DNA from: JBFKMV01 sp041629655
GTDB lineage: Bacteria; Acidobacteriota; Polarisedimenticolia; Polarisedimenticolales; Polarisedimenticolaceae
DNA length: 6,398 nucleotides
Assembly (NCBI GenBank): GCA_041629655.1
Contig: JBFKMV010000228.1
Coordinates: forward strand, 1-6,398
Direction of reading: 5' to 3'
A program made the translations under genes and the position numbers. How positions within the stretch are numbered: position 1 is the first letter of the stretch; every line of letters begins with the position of its first letter. Shown piece by piece: positions 1-5,113 of the stretch. The notes beneath the pieces were generated by a model, which was not told the DNA's origin, did not search any database, and saw nothing but the letters and a program-made list of their open reading frames with translations.

Positions 1-193
1 CCTCCTTGTGGGTCTTCAGACCTTCTTCCCACTTGTCGAGCGCCGCGCCGAAGTCGCCGAGGCTCTCGTACTCGTCCATCTGGTGTCCGCTGGCGGGCGC
101 TTCGTCCGGCGACGGGCTGTCGGCCGCCGGATCCTCGGATTTGGTCGCGGTGCTCTCGCTGGTCTTGTCCGTGCTTTCCTGCTGAATGTCCAT
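1..193 (-). CDS. Probable 30S ribosomal protein S1, N-terminal part (cut by window edge)
   Basis: Only the first 64 codons are present; the gene runs off the left edge. It begins with ATG at 193. Residues 1-38 are a low-complexity, disordered-looking segment rich in Ser, Thr, Glu, Asp and Ala. From Met39 (codon at 79-77) the sequence MDEYESLGDFGAALDKW begins, continuing to EEGLKTHKE at the edge; this resembles the acidic lead-in that precedes the first S1 domain in many bacterial S1 proteins. No S1 domain is visible here. The rpsA call therefore rests on that resemblance and on context: scpA-scpB-rluB is often followed by cmk and/or rpsA, and this gene has its own strong promoter and long leader. 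S1 would help bring mRNA to the 30S subunit. Met39 is an alternative start but has no Shine-Dalgarno sequence. Another S1-domain protein or an unrelated acidic protein remains possible. Confidence 0.6.
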   Translation of the reverse strand, partial: MDIQQESTDKTSESTATKSEDPAADSPSPDEAPASGHQMDEYESLGDFGAALDKWEEGLKTHKE

Positions 194-208
194 GGTCGCG
201 GGTTCGAA

Positions 209-213
209 CCTCC
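209..213 (-). promoter_or_regulatory. Displaced Shine-Dalgarno (GGAGG) of the probable rpsA
   Basis: GGAGG on the minus strand is the only good ribosome-binding sequence before the ATG at 193, but the gap is 15 nt, against the usual 5-10. The spacer begins inside the 10-bp palindrome GGTTCGAACC (201-210), which overlaps the last two bases of the SD. Folding of that palindrome (GGU/ACC stem, UCGA loop) could shorten the effective spacing or hide part of the SD. No alternative in-frame start lies at better spacing. Confidence 0.5.
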
Positions 214-256
214 GTTATCCGGCCGGTCGCGGGTCGGGCGCGCCGGTCCGGTTGTT

Positions 257-296
257 GCCCGGGGCTTTCCGCCGGGCTGCCGGTCGCCCCACCGGC
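257..296 (-). promoter_or_regulatory. Two consecutive hairpins in the leader of the probable rpsA
   Basis: The leader RNA between the promoter and the ATG contains two adjacent perfect inverted repeats. The first in transcription order is GCCGGT with ACCGGC (296-291 with 284-279), with a 6-nt loop. The second is GCCCGG with CCGGGC (277-272 with 262-257), with a 9-nt loop. They are separated by a single base. High G+C makes short stems common by chance, so function is an inference. It fits the known autoregulation of S1 through a structured leader in E. coli. Confidence 0.45.
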
Positions 297-311
297 GCCG
301 ACAAACGACTC

Positions 312-340
312 ATACTAGAGAACTTAGGTGAGGGTGTCAA
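312..340 (-). promoter_or_regulatory. Sigma70-type promoter for the probable rpsA
   Basis: On the minus strand a perfect -35 box TTGACA (340-335) is followed by exactly 17 bp and then TAGTAT (317-312), which matches four of six -10 positions including the key A2 and T6. The spacer and -10 region form an A/T-rich island in otherwise GC-rich DNA. The expected start point is near 305, giving a leader of about 112 nt before the ATG at 193. The promoter lies just 27 bp beyond the rluB stop, so the downstream gene can be transcribed independently of the scp operon. Confidence 0.75.
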
Positions 341-367
341 GGCACGCCGGGGACGGCCGGGCTACCC

Positions 368-1135
368 TCACGGGCCGTTTTCACGCCGGCTCCGGACCTT
401 CCGCGGCGCCGGACTGCCGCCGGCGGCGCGGCGCAGCCCCGCGATCTCGTCCGCGGTCAGGGGCCGGAACTGCCCCGGGGCCAGCCCGGCCAGGCCGAGC
501 CCCGCGTAGCGGGTCCGGCGGAGCTTCATCACCGGGTGCCCCACCGCCTGCAGCATCCGCCGCACCTGGTGCTTGCGCCCCTCGGTCACGGTCAGCTCGA
601 CCCAGGCGTTGCGCCCGCGGCGCACCGTGCGGGCCAGCGCCGGCAGGGTCCGCCGACCCTCGATCACGATCCCGGTCGCCAGCCGGGACAGGGTCGGACC
701 GTCGGGCTGGCCCCGCACCTTGGCCAGGTACGTCTTCGGGACCCCCCGGCGCGGGTGCATCAGGTCCCGGGCCAGCTCGCCGTCGTCGGTGAGCAGCAGC
801 AGACCCTCGGTGTGGTAGTCCAGGCGCCCCACCGGGTAGACCCGCGCCCGCACCCCGCGCAGCAGGTCGCGGACGGTGCGGCGGCCTTCGGGATCCGAGA
901 GCGTGGTCACGACACCGCGCGGCTTGTTCAGCAGCAGGTACGTGTGCCGCGCCCGCGCGGGCGGGTGGATCCGGCGGCCGTCGACCTTGATCGCGTCACG
1001 CCGGGGATCGACGCGGGTGCCCAGCCGGGTTTCCGGCTGACCGTTGACGCTGACCCGCCCCTCCTCGATCAGGCGTTCCGCGCCGCGTCGCGAGGCCACC
1101 CCGCAGCTCGCCAGCACCTTCGACAGGCGCTCCAC
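368..1135 (-). CDS. rluB: 23S rRNA pseudouridine synthase, RluB/RsuA family
   Basis: A 255-residue enzyme that isomerises a uridine in rRNA to pseudouridine; RluB acts on 23S rRNA in the peptidyl-transferase region. An S4 RNA-binding domain occupies roughly residues 1-48 (ERLSKVLASCGVASRRGAE, then GRVSVNG). The catalytic domain starts at YLLLNKPRGVVTT (66-78). It carries the family's active-site motif GRLDYHTEGLLLLT (103-116) with catalytic Asp106, then KTYLAKVRG (134-142) and EGRKHQVRRML (185-195). The C-tail (about 237-255) is basic and probably disordered. The start is GTG at 1135, three bases after the scpB stop, with GAAGG seven bases upstream. The scpA-scpB-rluB order is conserved in many bacteria and favours RluB over RsuA, RluE or RluF. 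The family is certain; the exact target uridine is inferred. Confidence 0.9.
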   Translation of the reverse strand: MERLSKVLASCGVASRRGAERLIEEGRVSVNGQPETRLGTRVDPRRDAIKVDGRRIHPPARARHTYLLLNKPRGVVTTLSDPEGRRTVRDLLRGVRARVYPVGRLDYHTEGLLLLTDDGELARDLMHPRRGVPKTYLAKVRGQPDGPTLSRLATGIVIEGRRTLPALARTVRRGRNAWVELTVTEGRKHQVRRMLQAVGHPVMKLRRTRYAGLGLAGLAPGQFRPLTADEIAGLRRAAGGSPAPRKVRSRRENGP

Positions 1136-1138
1136 CAG

Positions 1139-1804
1139 TCAACCTTCGCGGACTTCCACCCGTTCGGGATCAGCGGCGTCTTCGCCCGCGGGTTCCTCGT
1201 CGCCGGATTCGTCGGCCACGGGCTCGTCGGCGTCCTCCGGGAGCGCGATCTGCTCCAGCGCGCCGACCAGCTGCTCGAAGTCCTCGATCGCCGGCAGGTC
1301 CTCGAGGCTGTCCAGGCCGAAGTGCATCAGGAACTGCCGCGACGTGCCGTACAGCAACGGCCGGCCGACGACCTTCTTCTTGCCCATGATGCGCAGCAGC
1401 TTCTTGTCCAGCAGCGTCCCCAGCGTGGACGTGGGGTCCTTGCCGCGGATGGCCTGGATCTCGGGCACCGTGACCGGCTGGCGGTAGGCCACGATCGCCA
1501 GCGTCTCCAGCGCTGCCGGCGAGATGCGGGTGCGGTTGCGCTCGCGGAAGAAGCGGCGGACCCACGCGCCGACCTCGGAGGTCGTCGCGAGCTGGAATCC
1601 GCCCGCGACGCGCTCGACGCGCAGCCCCGAGCCCTGGCGCTCGTAACGCCGGCTCAGCTCGCCGACCGCGCTCTCGACGCGGTCCACCTCGACGCCGCCG
1701 ACCGCGGCCAGCTCCTCCGGCCGCACGGGCTCGCCCGAGCTGAACAGCACCGCCTCGATCACCGAGACGAGCCGGTCCGGCGGGGGCGGCGCGTTCGAGC
1801 TCAC
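1139..1804 (-). CDS. scpB: Segregation and condensation protein B (ScpB)
   Basis: A 221-residue kite subunit of the SMC-ScpAB condensin. A dimer of ScpB binds the central region of the kleisin ScpA and helps shape the complex that organises and segregates the chromosome. Tandem winged-helix domains are visible. The first includes VSVIEAVLFSSGEPVRPEEL (13-32). The second includes ISPAALETLAIVAYRQPVTV (94-113), EIQAIRG and the hallmark GRPLLYGTSRQFLMHFGL (147-164) followed by SLEDLP. The usual IRGVDS-type segment reads IRGKDPTST here, a modest variation. Residues 188-221 form an acidic, disordered tail rich in Glu, Asp and Ala. The start is GTG at 1804; its GTGA overlaps the scpA stop by 4 bp, and AGGAG lies eight bases upstream. 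This implies coupled translation with scpA and matched dosage of the two subunits. Confidence 0.95.
   Translation of the reverse strand: MSSNAPPPPDRLVSVIEAVLFSSGEPVRPEELAAVGGVEVDRVESAVGELSRRYERQGSGLRVERVAGGFQLATTSEVGAWVRRFFRERNRTRISPAALETLAIVAYRQPVTVPEIQAIRGKDPTSTLGTLLDKKLLRIMGKKKVVGRPLLYGTSRQFLMHFGLDSLEDLPAIEDFEQLVGALEQIALPEDADEPVADESGDEEPAGEDAADPERVEVREG
1143..1147 (-). promoter_or_regulatory. Shine-Dalgarno fixing the rluB GTG start
   Basis: GAAGG lies within the last codons of scpB, seven bases before the GTG at 1135. This supports the non-ATG start, which is also the position from which the S4 domain begins at its usual first residues. Confidence 0.7.
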
Positions 1805-2580
1805 GGCCGCTGCTCCTGTGGGTCCTGCTGCGGCTCCGGCTCGCGCAAGGCGATCCGGATCTCACCCAGCGTCCGGCGCTGAAAGGCCACGATCAGGTGC
1901 TGCCGCACCATCTCCAGGATCGCCAGGAACACCGCGATCCGCTCGAGCCGCGACGGCAGCTGCGCGATCAGCTCCAGCAGCTCCAGCGAGCCGCGCTCCT
2001 GGAGCCGGCCCGACAGCCAGTCGATCTTGTCCGCGACCGACACGTCGTCGCGCTTGAGCCGCAGGCGCTGCTCGTCCCCCAGGCGGACCAGGATCGTCCG
2101 GAACGCCTTCATCAGGTCGACGACGTCGACGACCAGCACCTCCTCGCCGCGGAACTCCTCGGGCACGCGGCCGTCGCGGGTCCAGATCAGGCTGCGCACG
2201 CTGTCCATGGCCTGGAGGTTCTCGGCGGCCTGCTTGAAGCGCTGGTAGTCCAGCAGCTGCTGCGCCAGCTCGGCCCGCGGATCCTCGGTCTCGTCCTCGG
2301 CCTCCGGATCGGGCGGCAGCAGCATCCGCGACTTGATGTGCATCAGCGTCGAGGCCATCAGCAGGTACTCGCCGGCGATCTCCAGGTTCATCTCGCGCAT
2401 CACGGCCAGGTACTCGTTGTACTGCTCGGTGATCTCCACGATCGGAATGTCGGTGATGTCGACCTCGTTGACGCGCACCAGGTGCAGCAGCAGGTCGAGC
2501 GGGCCGTCGAAGCCGCCGACCCGCACGCGATAGGCGTTGCCGGAGGATTCGGGAGATTCGTTGCGGGGTTGTTCGCTCAT
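1801..2580 (-). CDS. scpA: Segregation and condensation protein A (ScpA, kleisin)
   Basis: A 259-residue kleisin that bridges the two heads of the SMC dimer and recruits ScpB. The N-terminal domain begins at YRVRVGGFDGPLDLLLHLVR (17-36), the diagnostic F-x-GPLDLLL motif. It continues through VDITDIPIVEITEQYNEYL and EIAGEYLLMASTLMHIKSRM (67-86), the helices that contact the SMC neck. Residues 91-103 are an acidic linker, and 104-125 are a predicted helix in the ScpB-binding region. The C-terminal winged helix covers about 197-245 (SLELLELIAQLPSRLERIAV, then FLAILEMVRQ and FQRRTLGEIRIAL) and binds the SMC head cap. Length is normal. I chose ATG at 2580; a GTG two codons earlier (2586) is possible but lies inside the hairpin that abuts the start and has no SD. 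scpA overlaps scpB by 4 bp. Confidence 0.95.
   Translation of the reverse strand: MSEQPRNESPESSGNAYRVRVGGFDGPLDLLLHLVRVNEVDITDIPIVEITEQYNEYLAVMREMNLEIAGEYLLMASTLMHIKSRMLLPPDPEAEDETEDPRAELAQQLLDYQRFKQAAENLQAMDSVRSLIWTRDGRVPEEFRGEEVLVVDVVDLMKAFRTILVRLGDEQRLRLKRDDVSVADKIDWLSGRLQERGSLELLELIAQLPSRLERIAVFLAILEMVRQHLIVAFQRRTLGEIRIALREPEPQQDPQEQRP
1813..1817 (-). promoter_or_regulatory. Shine-Dalgarno fixing the scpB GTG start
   Basis: AGGAG inside the 3' end of scpA, eight bases before the GTG at 1804. It is the strongest SD in the cluster and supports the overlapping GTG start over any downstream choice. Confidence 0.75.
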
Positions 2581-2612
2581 CGCCACCGACGGTGTAGCAC
2601 GCCGTCGGGGCG
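2581..2612 (-). promoter_or_regulatory. RNA hairpin abutting the scpA start codon
   Basis: The 36-bp gap between the exported-protein gene and scpA is almost filled by one inverted repeat. CGCC plus CCGACGG (2612-2602 in RNA order) pairs with CCGUCGG (2592-2586), a bulged U (2585), then GGCG (2584-2581). The stem is 11 bp with one bulge, the loop is nine bases (2601-2593), and the ATG follows directly at 2580. No U-run follows, so it is not a standard intrinsic terminator. Its position over the ribosome-loading site suggests control of scpA translation or an mRNA-processing/stability element. Function is inferred; the base pairing is seen directly. Confidence 0.6.
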
Positions 2613-2616
2613 CCGG

Positions 2617-3240
2617 TCAACGCGGGGAGGCCTCGGCGCGGCCCGCCTGACGGGCCTGCTCCAGCTGTCGCTCGAGCTTCTTGGCCGAGCCGCGGCAGGC
2701 GCGTCGCGCCGTCTCGAAGGCCAGCTCGTTGACGCCGAGCCGGCGCGCCTCTTCGCGTGCGAAGACGTCGTCCTGACCGGGTACCACGGGCCGCGCGCGC
2801 TGGACGACGAACGACGTGGCCGAGCGCACGACGAGATCCGACGCCGCATGCACCAGCTCTTGCCGGGCCGTGACCCGGAACTCGGCCAGCAGCTTGCGCT
2901 CGATGCCGGGCTCGTACGAGGTCGCCCGCTCGGCGATCGTGGCGTCGTACTGCACCTCCTCGGTGAAGCCTTGCAGGGTCACGCGCAGCACGAAGCCCGC
3001 CGCCGGGGTGTCGGCCGACTGCTCGGCGAGCGCGGTGACGCTGCGGTAGCAGGCCCGCCCGCGCAGCGCGATCAGCAGCTCCGCCGCGACGTCCTCCAGC
3101 ACGGCGCGGGGGCCCGGCGGATCGCCCCAGCGGACTTCCAGCGCCAGGTCGTACGGGTATTCCGCCGCGCCGCCGCGCACGTCGGCCGTCGGCATCGTCA
3201 CGACGAGCAGCAACAGGATCGCGAGCGGACGGATGCGCAC
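2617..3240 (-). CDS. Exported protein of unknown function with signal peptide
   Basis: A 207-residue protein I do not recognise. It starts with GTG at 3240, 20 bp after the CNB-FHA gene, with a weak GGGG six bases upstream. Residues 1-26 read as a Sec signal peptide: MRIRP, then LAILLLLVV, with possible cleavage near RGGA/AEYP. There is no lipobox cysteine. The mature part alternates strand-like stretches (AGFVLRVTLQGFTEEVQYDA at 81-100, LLAEFRVTARQELVHAASDL at 117-136, ATSFVVQRARP at 141-151) with a C-terminal charged helical region (about 160-200, FAREEARRLGVNELAFETAR then KKLERQLEQAR). Two cysteines (64, 182) could form a disulphide. The strand-strand-helix plan loosely recalls small periplasmic proteins such as LptE, but no diagnostic motif supports that. 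It is probably co-transcribed with the CNB-FHA gene. Confidence 0.75.
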   Translation of the reverse strand: MRIRPLAILLLLVVTMPTADVRGGAAEYPYDLALEVRWGDPPGPRAVLEDVAAELLIALRGRACYRSVTALAEQSADTPAAGFVLRVTLQGFTEEVQYDATIAERATSYEPGIERKLLAEFRVTARQELVHAASDLVVRSATSFVVQRARPVVPGQDDVFAREEARRLGVNELAFETARRACRGSAKKLERQLEQARQAGRAEASPR

Positions 3241-3260
3241 CCGGAACCCCGGCGCGCCGT

Positions 3261-4022
3261 TCAGGTCCGGAACACCAGCTTGACCATGCCGAGGCTGACC
3301 CGGTCGCCGTCGGCGATCGGGTGCGTCCGGCCGGTCACCAGCTTGGTCCCGTTGACGAAGGTCCCGTTGAGCGCGCCGACCTCCTCGGTGATCGTGTAGC
3401 CGTCCGGCGAGCGGACGACCCGGGCGTGCCGCCGTGAGACGCTGCGCTTGAGATCGACCGGCGTCAGGTCGACGTCCGGCCCCTGGTTGGTCACGGGGTC
3501 GAAGCGGCCGATCAACGTCTCGGTCCCGTTGAGCGGGAACACGGTCGGGTCCCCCTCGACCTCGAACCGCACGCCGCTGCCCGACTTCGAGGGTCGCTTC
3601 TTCGCCACGGGCGCCGGCGCCGGCGCGGCCACGGCGGCCTGTCCCCCATCGACCTGGAGCTGCTCGATCCGGCTCTCGGCCTCGCGCAACCTCAGCGAGA
3701 GCTTGCGCAGCATGCGGATCGCGATCTCGATGTTGCCCTTGATCATCTTGTCGAAGGTCATGCTGTTGATCTCGATCAGCTCGACGTCCTCGACACCCTC
3801 GGCCGACATCGTGCGCGGCAGGCCCTCCAGGATCGACATCTCCCCGAAGAAGTCCCCCTTCTCCATCACTCCCAGGATCCGCTTCTGGCCGCCCAGCATG
3901 CGGAACAGGCGCACCTTCCCCGACTGCACGATGTACATGGTCGTGCCCAGGTCTCCCTCGGAGAAGATCCGCTCGCCGGCGCCGTAGCGGACCATGAAGT
4001 TCTGGAAGGGAGTCGCCGTCAT
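3261..4022 (-). CDS. Cyclic-nucleotide-binding domain plus FHA domain signalling protein
   Basis: A 253-residue soluble protein joining two sensor modules. Residues about 12-105 form a cAMP-binding (CRP-type) beta-roll: YGAGERIFSEGDLGTTMYIV (13-32), SGKVRLF, and the phosphate-binding cassette FGEMSILEGLPRTMSA (59-74) with Glu61 and Arg70, the positions that contact ribose and phosphate in cyclic-nucleotide binders. Residues 99-123 continue as a helix resembling the CRP dimerisation helix. There is no DNA-binding helix-turn-helix. After an Ala/Pro linker (128-150), an FHA domain spans about 151-253: LIGRFDP (170-176), SRRHA (196-200), NGTFVNG (219-225). Gly172, Arg173, Ser196, His199 and Asn219 are the conserved phosphothreonine-binding core. 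It probably couples a second messenger to binding of a phosphorylated partner, perhaps a Ser/Thr-kinase substrate. ATG at 4022 has GAGG eight bases upstream; a longer frame would begin inside the -10 box. Confidence 0.92.
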   Translation of the reverse strand: MTATPFQNFMVRYGAGERIFSEGDLGTTMYIVQSGKVRLFRMLGGQKRILGVMEKGDFFGEMSILEGLPRTMSAEGVEDVELIEINSMTFDKMIKGNIEIAIRMLRKLSLRLREAESRIEQLQVDGGQAAVAAPAPAPVAKKRPSKSGSGVRFEVEGDPTVFPLNGTETLIGRFDPVTNQGPDVDLTPVDLKRSVSRRHARVVRSPDGYTITEEVGALNGTFVNGTKLVTGRTHPIADGDRVSLGMVKLVFRT

Positions 4023-4030
4023 CTCGTAAG

Positions 4031-4034
4031 CCTC
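4031..4034 (-). promoter_or_regulatory. Shine-Dalgarno of the CNB-FHA gene
   Basis: GAGG (in GCGAGG, 4036-4031) ends eight bases before the ATG at 4022. It settles the start, since the reading frame stays open further upstream to a TTG at 4067 that overlaps the promoter -10 box. Confidence 0.65.
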
Positions 4035-4042
4035 GCAACGAG

Positions 4043-4057
4043 CAGGGCTTAGCCCTG
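4043..4057 (-). promoter_or_regulatory. Perfect 15-bp palindrome, candidate operator or leader hairpin
   Basis: On the minus strand CAGGGCTAAGCCCTG is a perfect inverted repeat (7-bp arms around one central base). It lies about +3 to +17 from the start point predicted for the promoter at 4067-4095. A dimeric repressor bound here would block initiation. As RNA it would be a 6-bp stem with a 3-nt loop ending nine bases before the SD. It does not match the CRP/FNR consensus. The regulator is unknown. Confidence 0.5.
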
Positions 4058-4066
4058 GCCGTAGCA

Positions 4067-4095
4067 AGTATGGGGACGCCGCCGCGGCAAGTCAA
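4067..4095 (-). promoter_or_regulatory. Sigma70-type promoter for the CNB-FHA gene
   Basis: TTGACT (4095-4090, five of six matches to the -35 consensus) is separated by exactly 17 bp from CATACT (4072-4067, four of six matches to the -10 consensus). The expected start point is near 4060, giving a leader of about 38 nt. It lies between the HEAT-repeat gene and the CNB-FHA gene. With no terminator seen downstream until after rluB, it may drive the whole run from the CNB-FHA gene through scpAB and rluB. Confidence 0.65.
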
Positions 4096-4101
4096 ACCGG
4101 C

Positions 4102-4126
4102 GCCCTGTGGCCCCCGGGATCAGGGC
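4102..4126 (-). repeat. Inverted repeat GCCCTG/CAGGGC overlapping the HEAT-gene stop
   Basis: GCCCTG (4126-4121) and CAGGGC (4107-4102) form 6-bp arms around 13 bases, spanning the TGA at 4122-4120. It could be a weak transcript-end hairpin, though no U-run follows. The same hexamer pair makes up the palindrome at 4043-4057, so four copies flank the promoter. This may be a shared binding site or coincidence in GC-rich DNA. Confidence 0.35.
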
Positions 4127-5043
4127 CGCTCCTCGGCCGCCCGCCGCTCGTAGAGCAGCCGCTGGGCGGTGTACCGGACGAGCTGCTCGGGGTCCAGACG
4201 CGCGATCTGCTCCAGCAGCTCCTCGGTGCCTTCCCCGGACAGCCGGTCCAGCGCCTCGGTCGCGGCCACCCGGACGGTGGTCTCGGGGTCCCGGCGGGCC
4301 CGCGCCGCCAGCTCCGCGTGTAGCAACGCGGCCTCGGGCACCGTGGCGTCGCGGTGCCGATCCAGGATCGCACCGATCAGACGTGCCGATCCTTCCCTGA
4401 GGTCCGGCCGCGGGTGATCCAGCAATGGTCGCAGGGTCAGCAACAGCTCGGGAGCCCCCCGCCGGAACTTGATGTGGTGCCGCACCGCCGTCGAGATCAG
4501 GATCGGGTTGGGGTCCTCGAGCAGCTCGCTCATCCGCTGCCAGGTCGCGGATTCGCTGTTGCGGAGCTGGATCGCCGCCAGCACCTCCACCGCACCGAGC
4601 AGCGCCGGCGCGCCCTCGGCTGGCACCTCGCGCACTCCGTAGGGTCCGCGAACCAGCAGGTACTCCGGCAGCTCGGCCCGCTTCCGCGGGGGCGCCGGCT
4701 CGAGCAGCAGCAGGAACGAGCGGCCCTCGCCGAGCTCGAGCTGTTTGTTCAGCACCGGTCGCTTGCGTCGGATCGGACGCAGGTCCACCGCGACCCGCTC
4801 CCCCGCCGTGACCGGGCCCCGGATCACGAGCTCGATCTCCAGCTCGAGCAGCCGTCCGCTCTCCTGCACGACCTCGCCGTGCACGACGATCGGCGCCGGA
4901 CCCATCCAGTCGTAGAGATCCATCTCGGCAGGCGCGGCGTGGAAAACGCCGCTCCACGCGAATAGCAACGCGCAGGAGAGCAGCAGGCCGCGCGGACCGC
5001 TCGCGCGAGGCTCGACTTCACGCTCGGCAGGCACGGAAACCAT
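4120..5043 (-). CDS. Exported HEAT-repeat-like protein of unknown function
   Basis: A 307-residue protein with no family I can name. After a charged N-terminus, residues about 19-39 form a signal peptide (GLLLSCALLFAWSGVFHAAP) with likely cleavage after the Ala-Pro-Ala at 37-39, so it is probably periplasmic or secreted. Residues about 48-145 are strand-rich (PAPIVVHGEVVQ, LLELEIELVIRGPV, GERVAVDLRP), a plan like small beta-barrel domains that open other exported proteins. Residues about 150-305 are helical with HEAT-like repeats; the clearest are PETTVRVAATEALDRLSG (253-270) and PEQLVRYTAQRLLYER (285-300). Such solenoids bind proteins. I chose ATG at 5043, the only start directly before the signal peptide; the SD is weak (GGGG four bases upstream, possibly paired in a short hairpin). 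The gene follows mglA after 70 bp and is probably co-transcribed with it. Confidence 0.82.
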   Translation of the reverse strand: MVSVPAEREVEPRASGPRGLLLSCALLFAWSGVFHAAPAEMDLYDWMGPAPIVVHGEVVQESGRLLELEIELVIRGPVTAGERVAVDLRPIRRKRPVLNKQLELGEGRSFLLLLEPAPPRKRAELPEYLLVRGPYGVREVPAEGAPALLGAVEVLAAIQLRNSESATWQRMSELLEDPNPILISTAVRHHIKFRRGAPELLLTLRPLLDHPRPDLREGSARLIGAILDRHRDATVPEAALLHAELAARARRDPETTVRVAATEALDRLSGEGTEELLEQIARLDPEQLVRYTAQRLLYERRAAEERP

Positions 5044-5113
5044 GATGCCCCAGGGCGGGGGTGGTCGCCAACGGGCTCCGCGTCCGCAGCGGCGGCGGGG
5101 CCCGCGCCGGCGA

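Noticed and set aside
195..213. GGTTCGAACC resembles a tRNA T-loop
   Set aside because: The flanking bases do not form a 5-bp T-stem on either strand, and no anticodon arm or acceptor stem is present. It is only a palindrome in the leader.
353..378. Inverted repeat ACGGCC/GGCCGT around the rluB stop as a terminator
   Set aside because: The loop is 14 bases and no run of U follows on the minus strand; the next A/T-rich stretch is the promoter for the following gene. Too weak to call.
536..3399. Very long open frames on the plus strand (536-1882 and 1897-3399)
   Set aside because: They lie opposite scpA, scpB, rluB and the CNB-FHA gene, whose protein motifs are unmistakable. Their products are His/Gln/Arg/Ala-rich low-complexity sequence typical of antisense frames in GC-rich DNA.
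4930..4990. LLSC in the HEAT-protein signal peptide as a lipobox
   Set aside because: The cysteine (residue 24) lies in the middle of the hydrophobic stretch, with Leu at -2; a normal Ala-Pro-Ala cleavage site follows at 37-39, so a lipoprotein is unlikely.
5044..5113. Possible regulatory element in the 70-bp mglA to HEAT-gene gap
   Set aside because: It contains only short GC stems such as CCCC/GGGG just before the ATG and no promoter-like boxes; such stems are expected by chance here.
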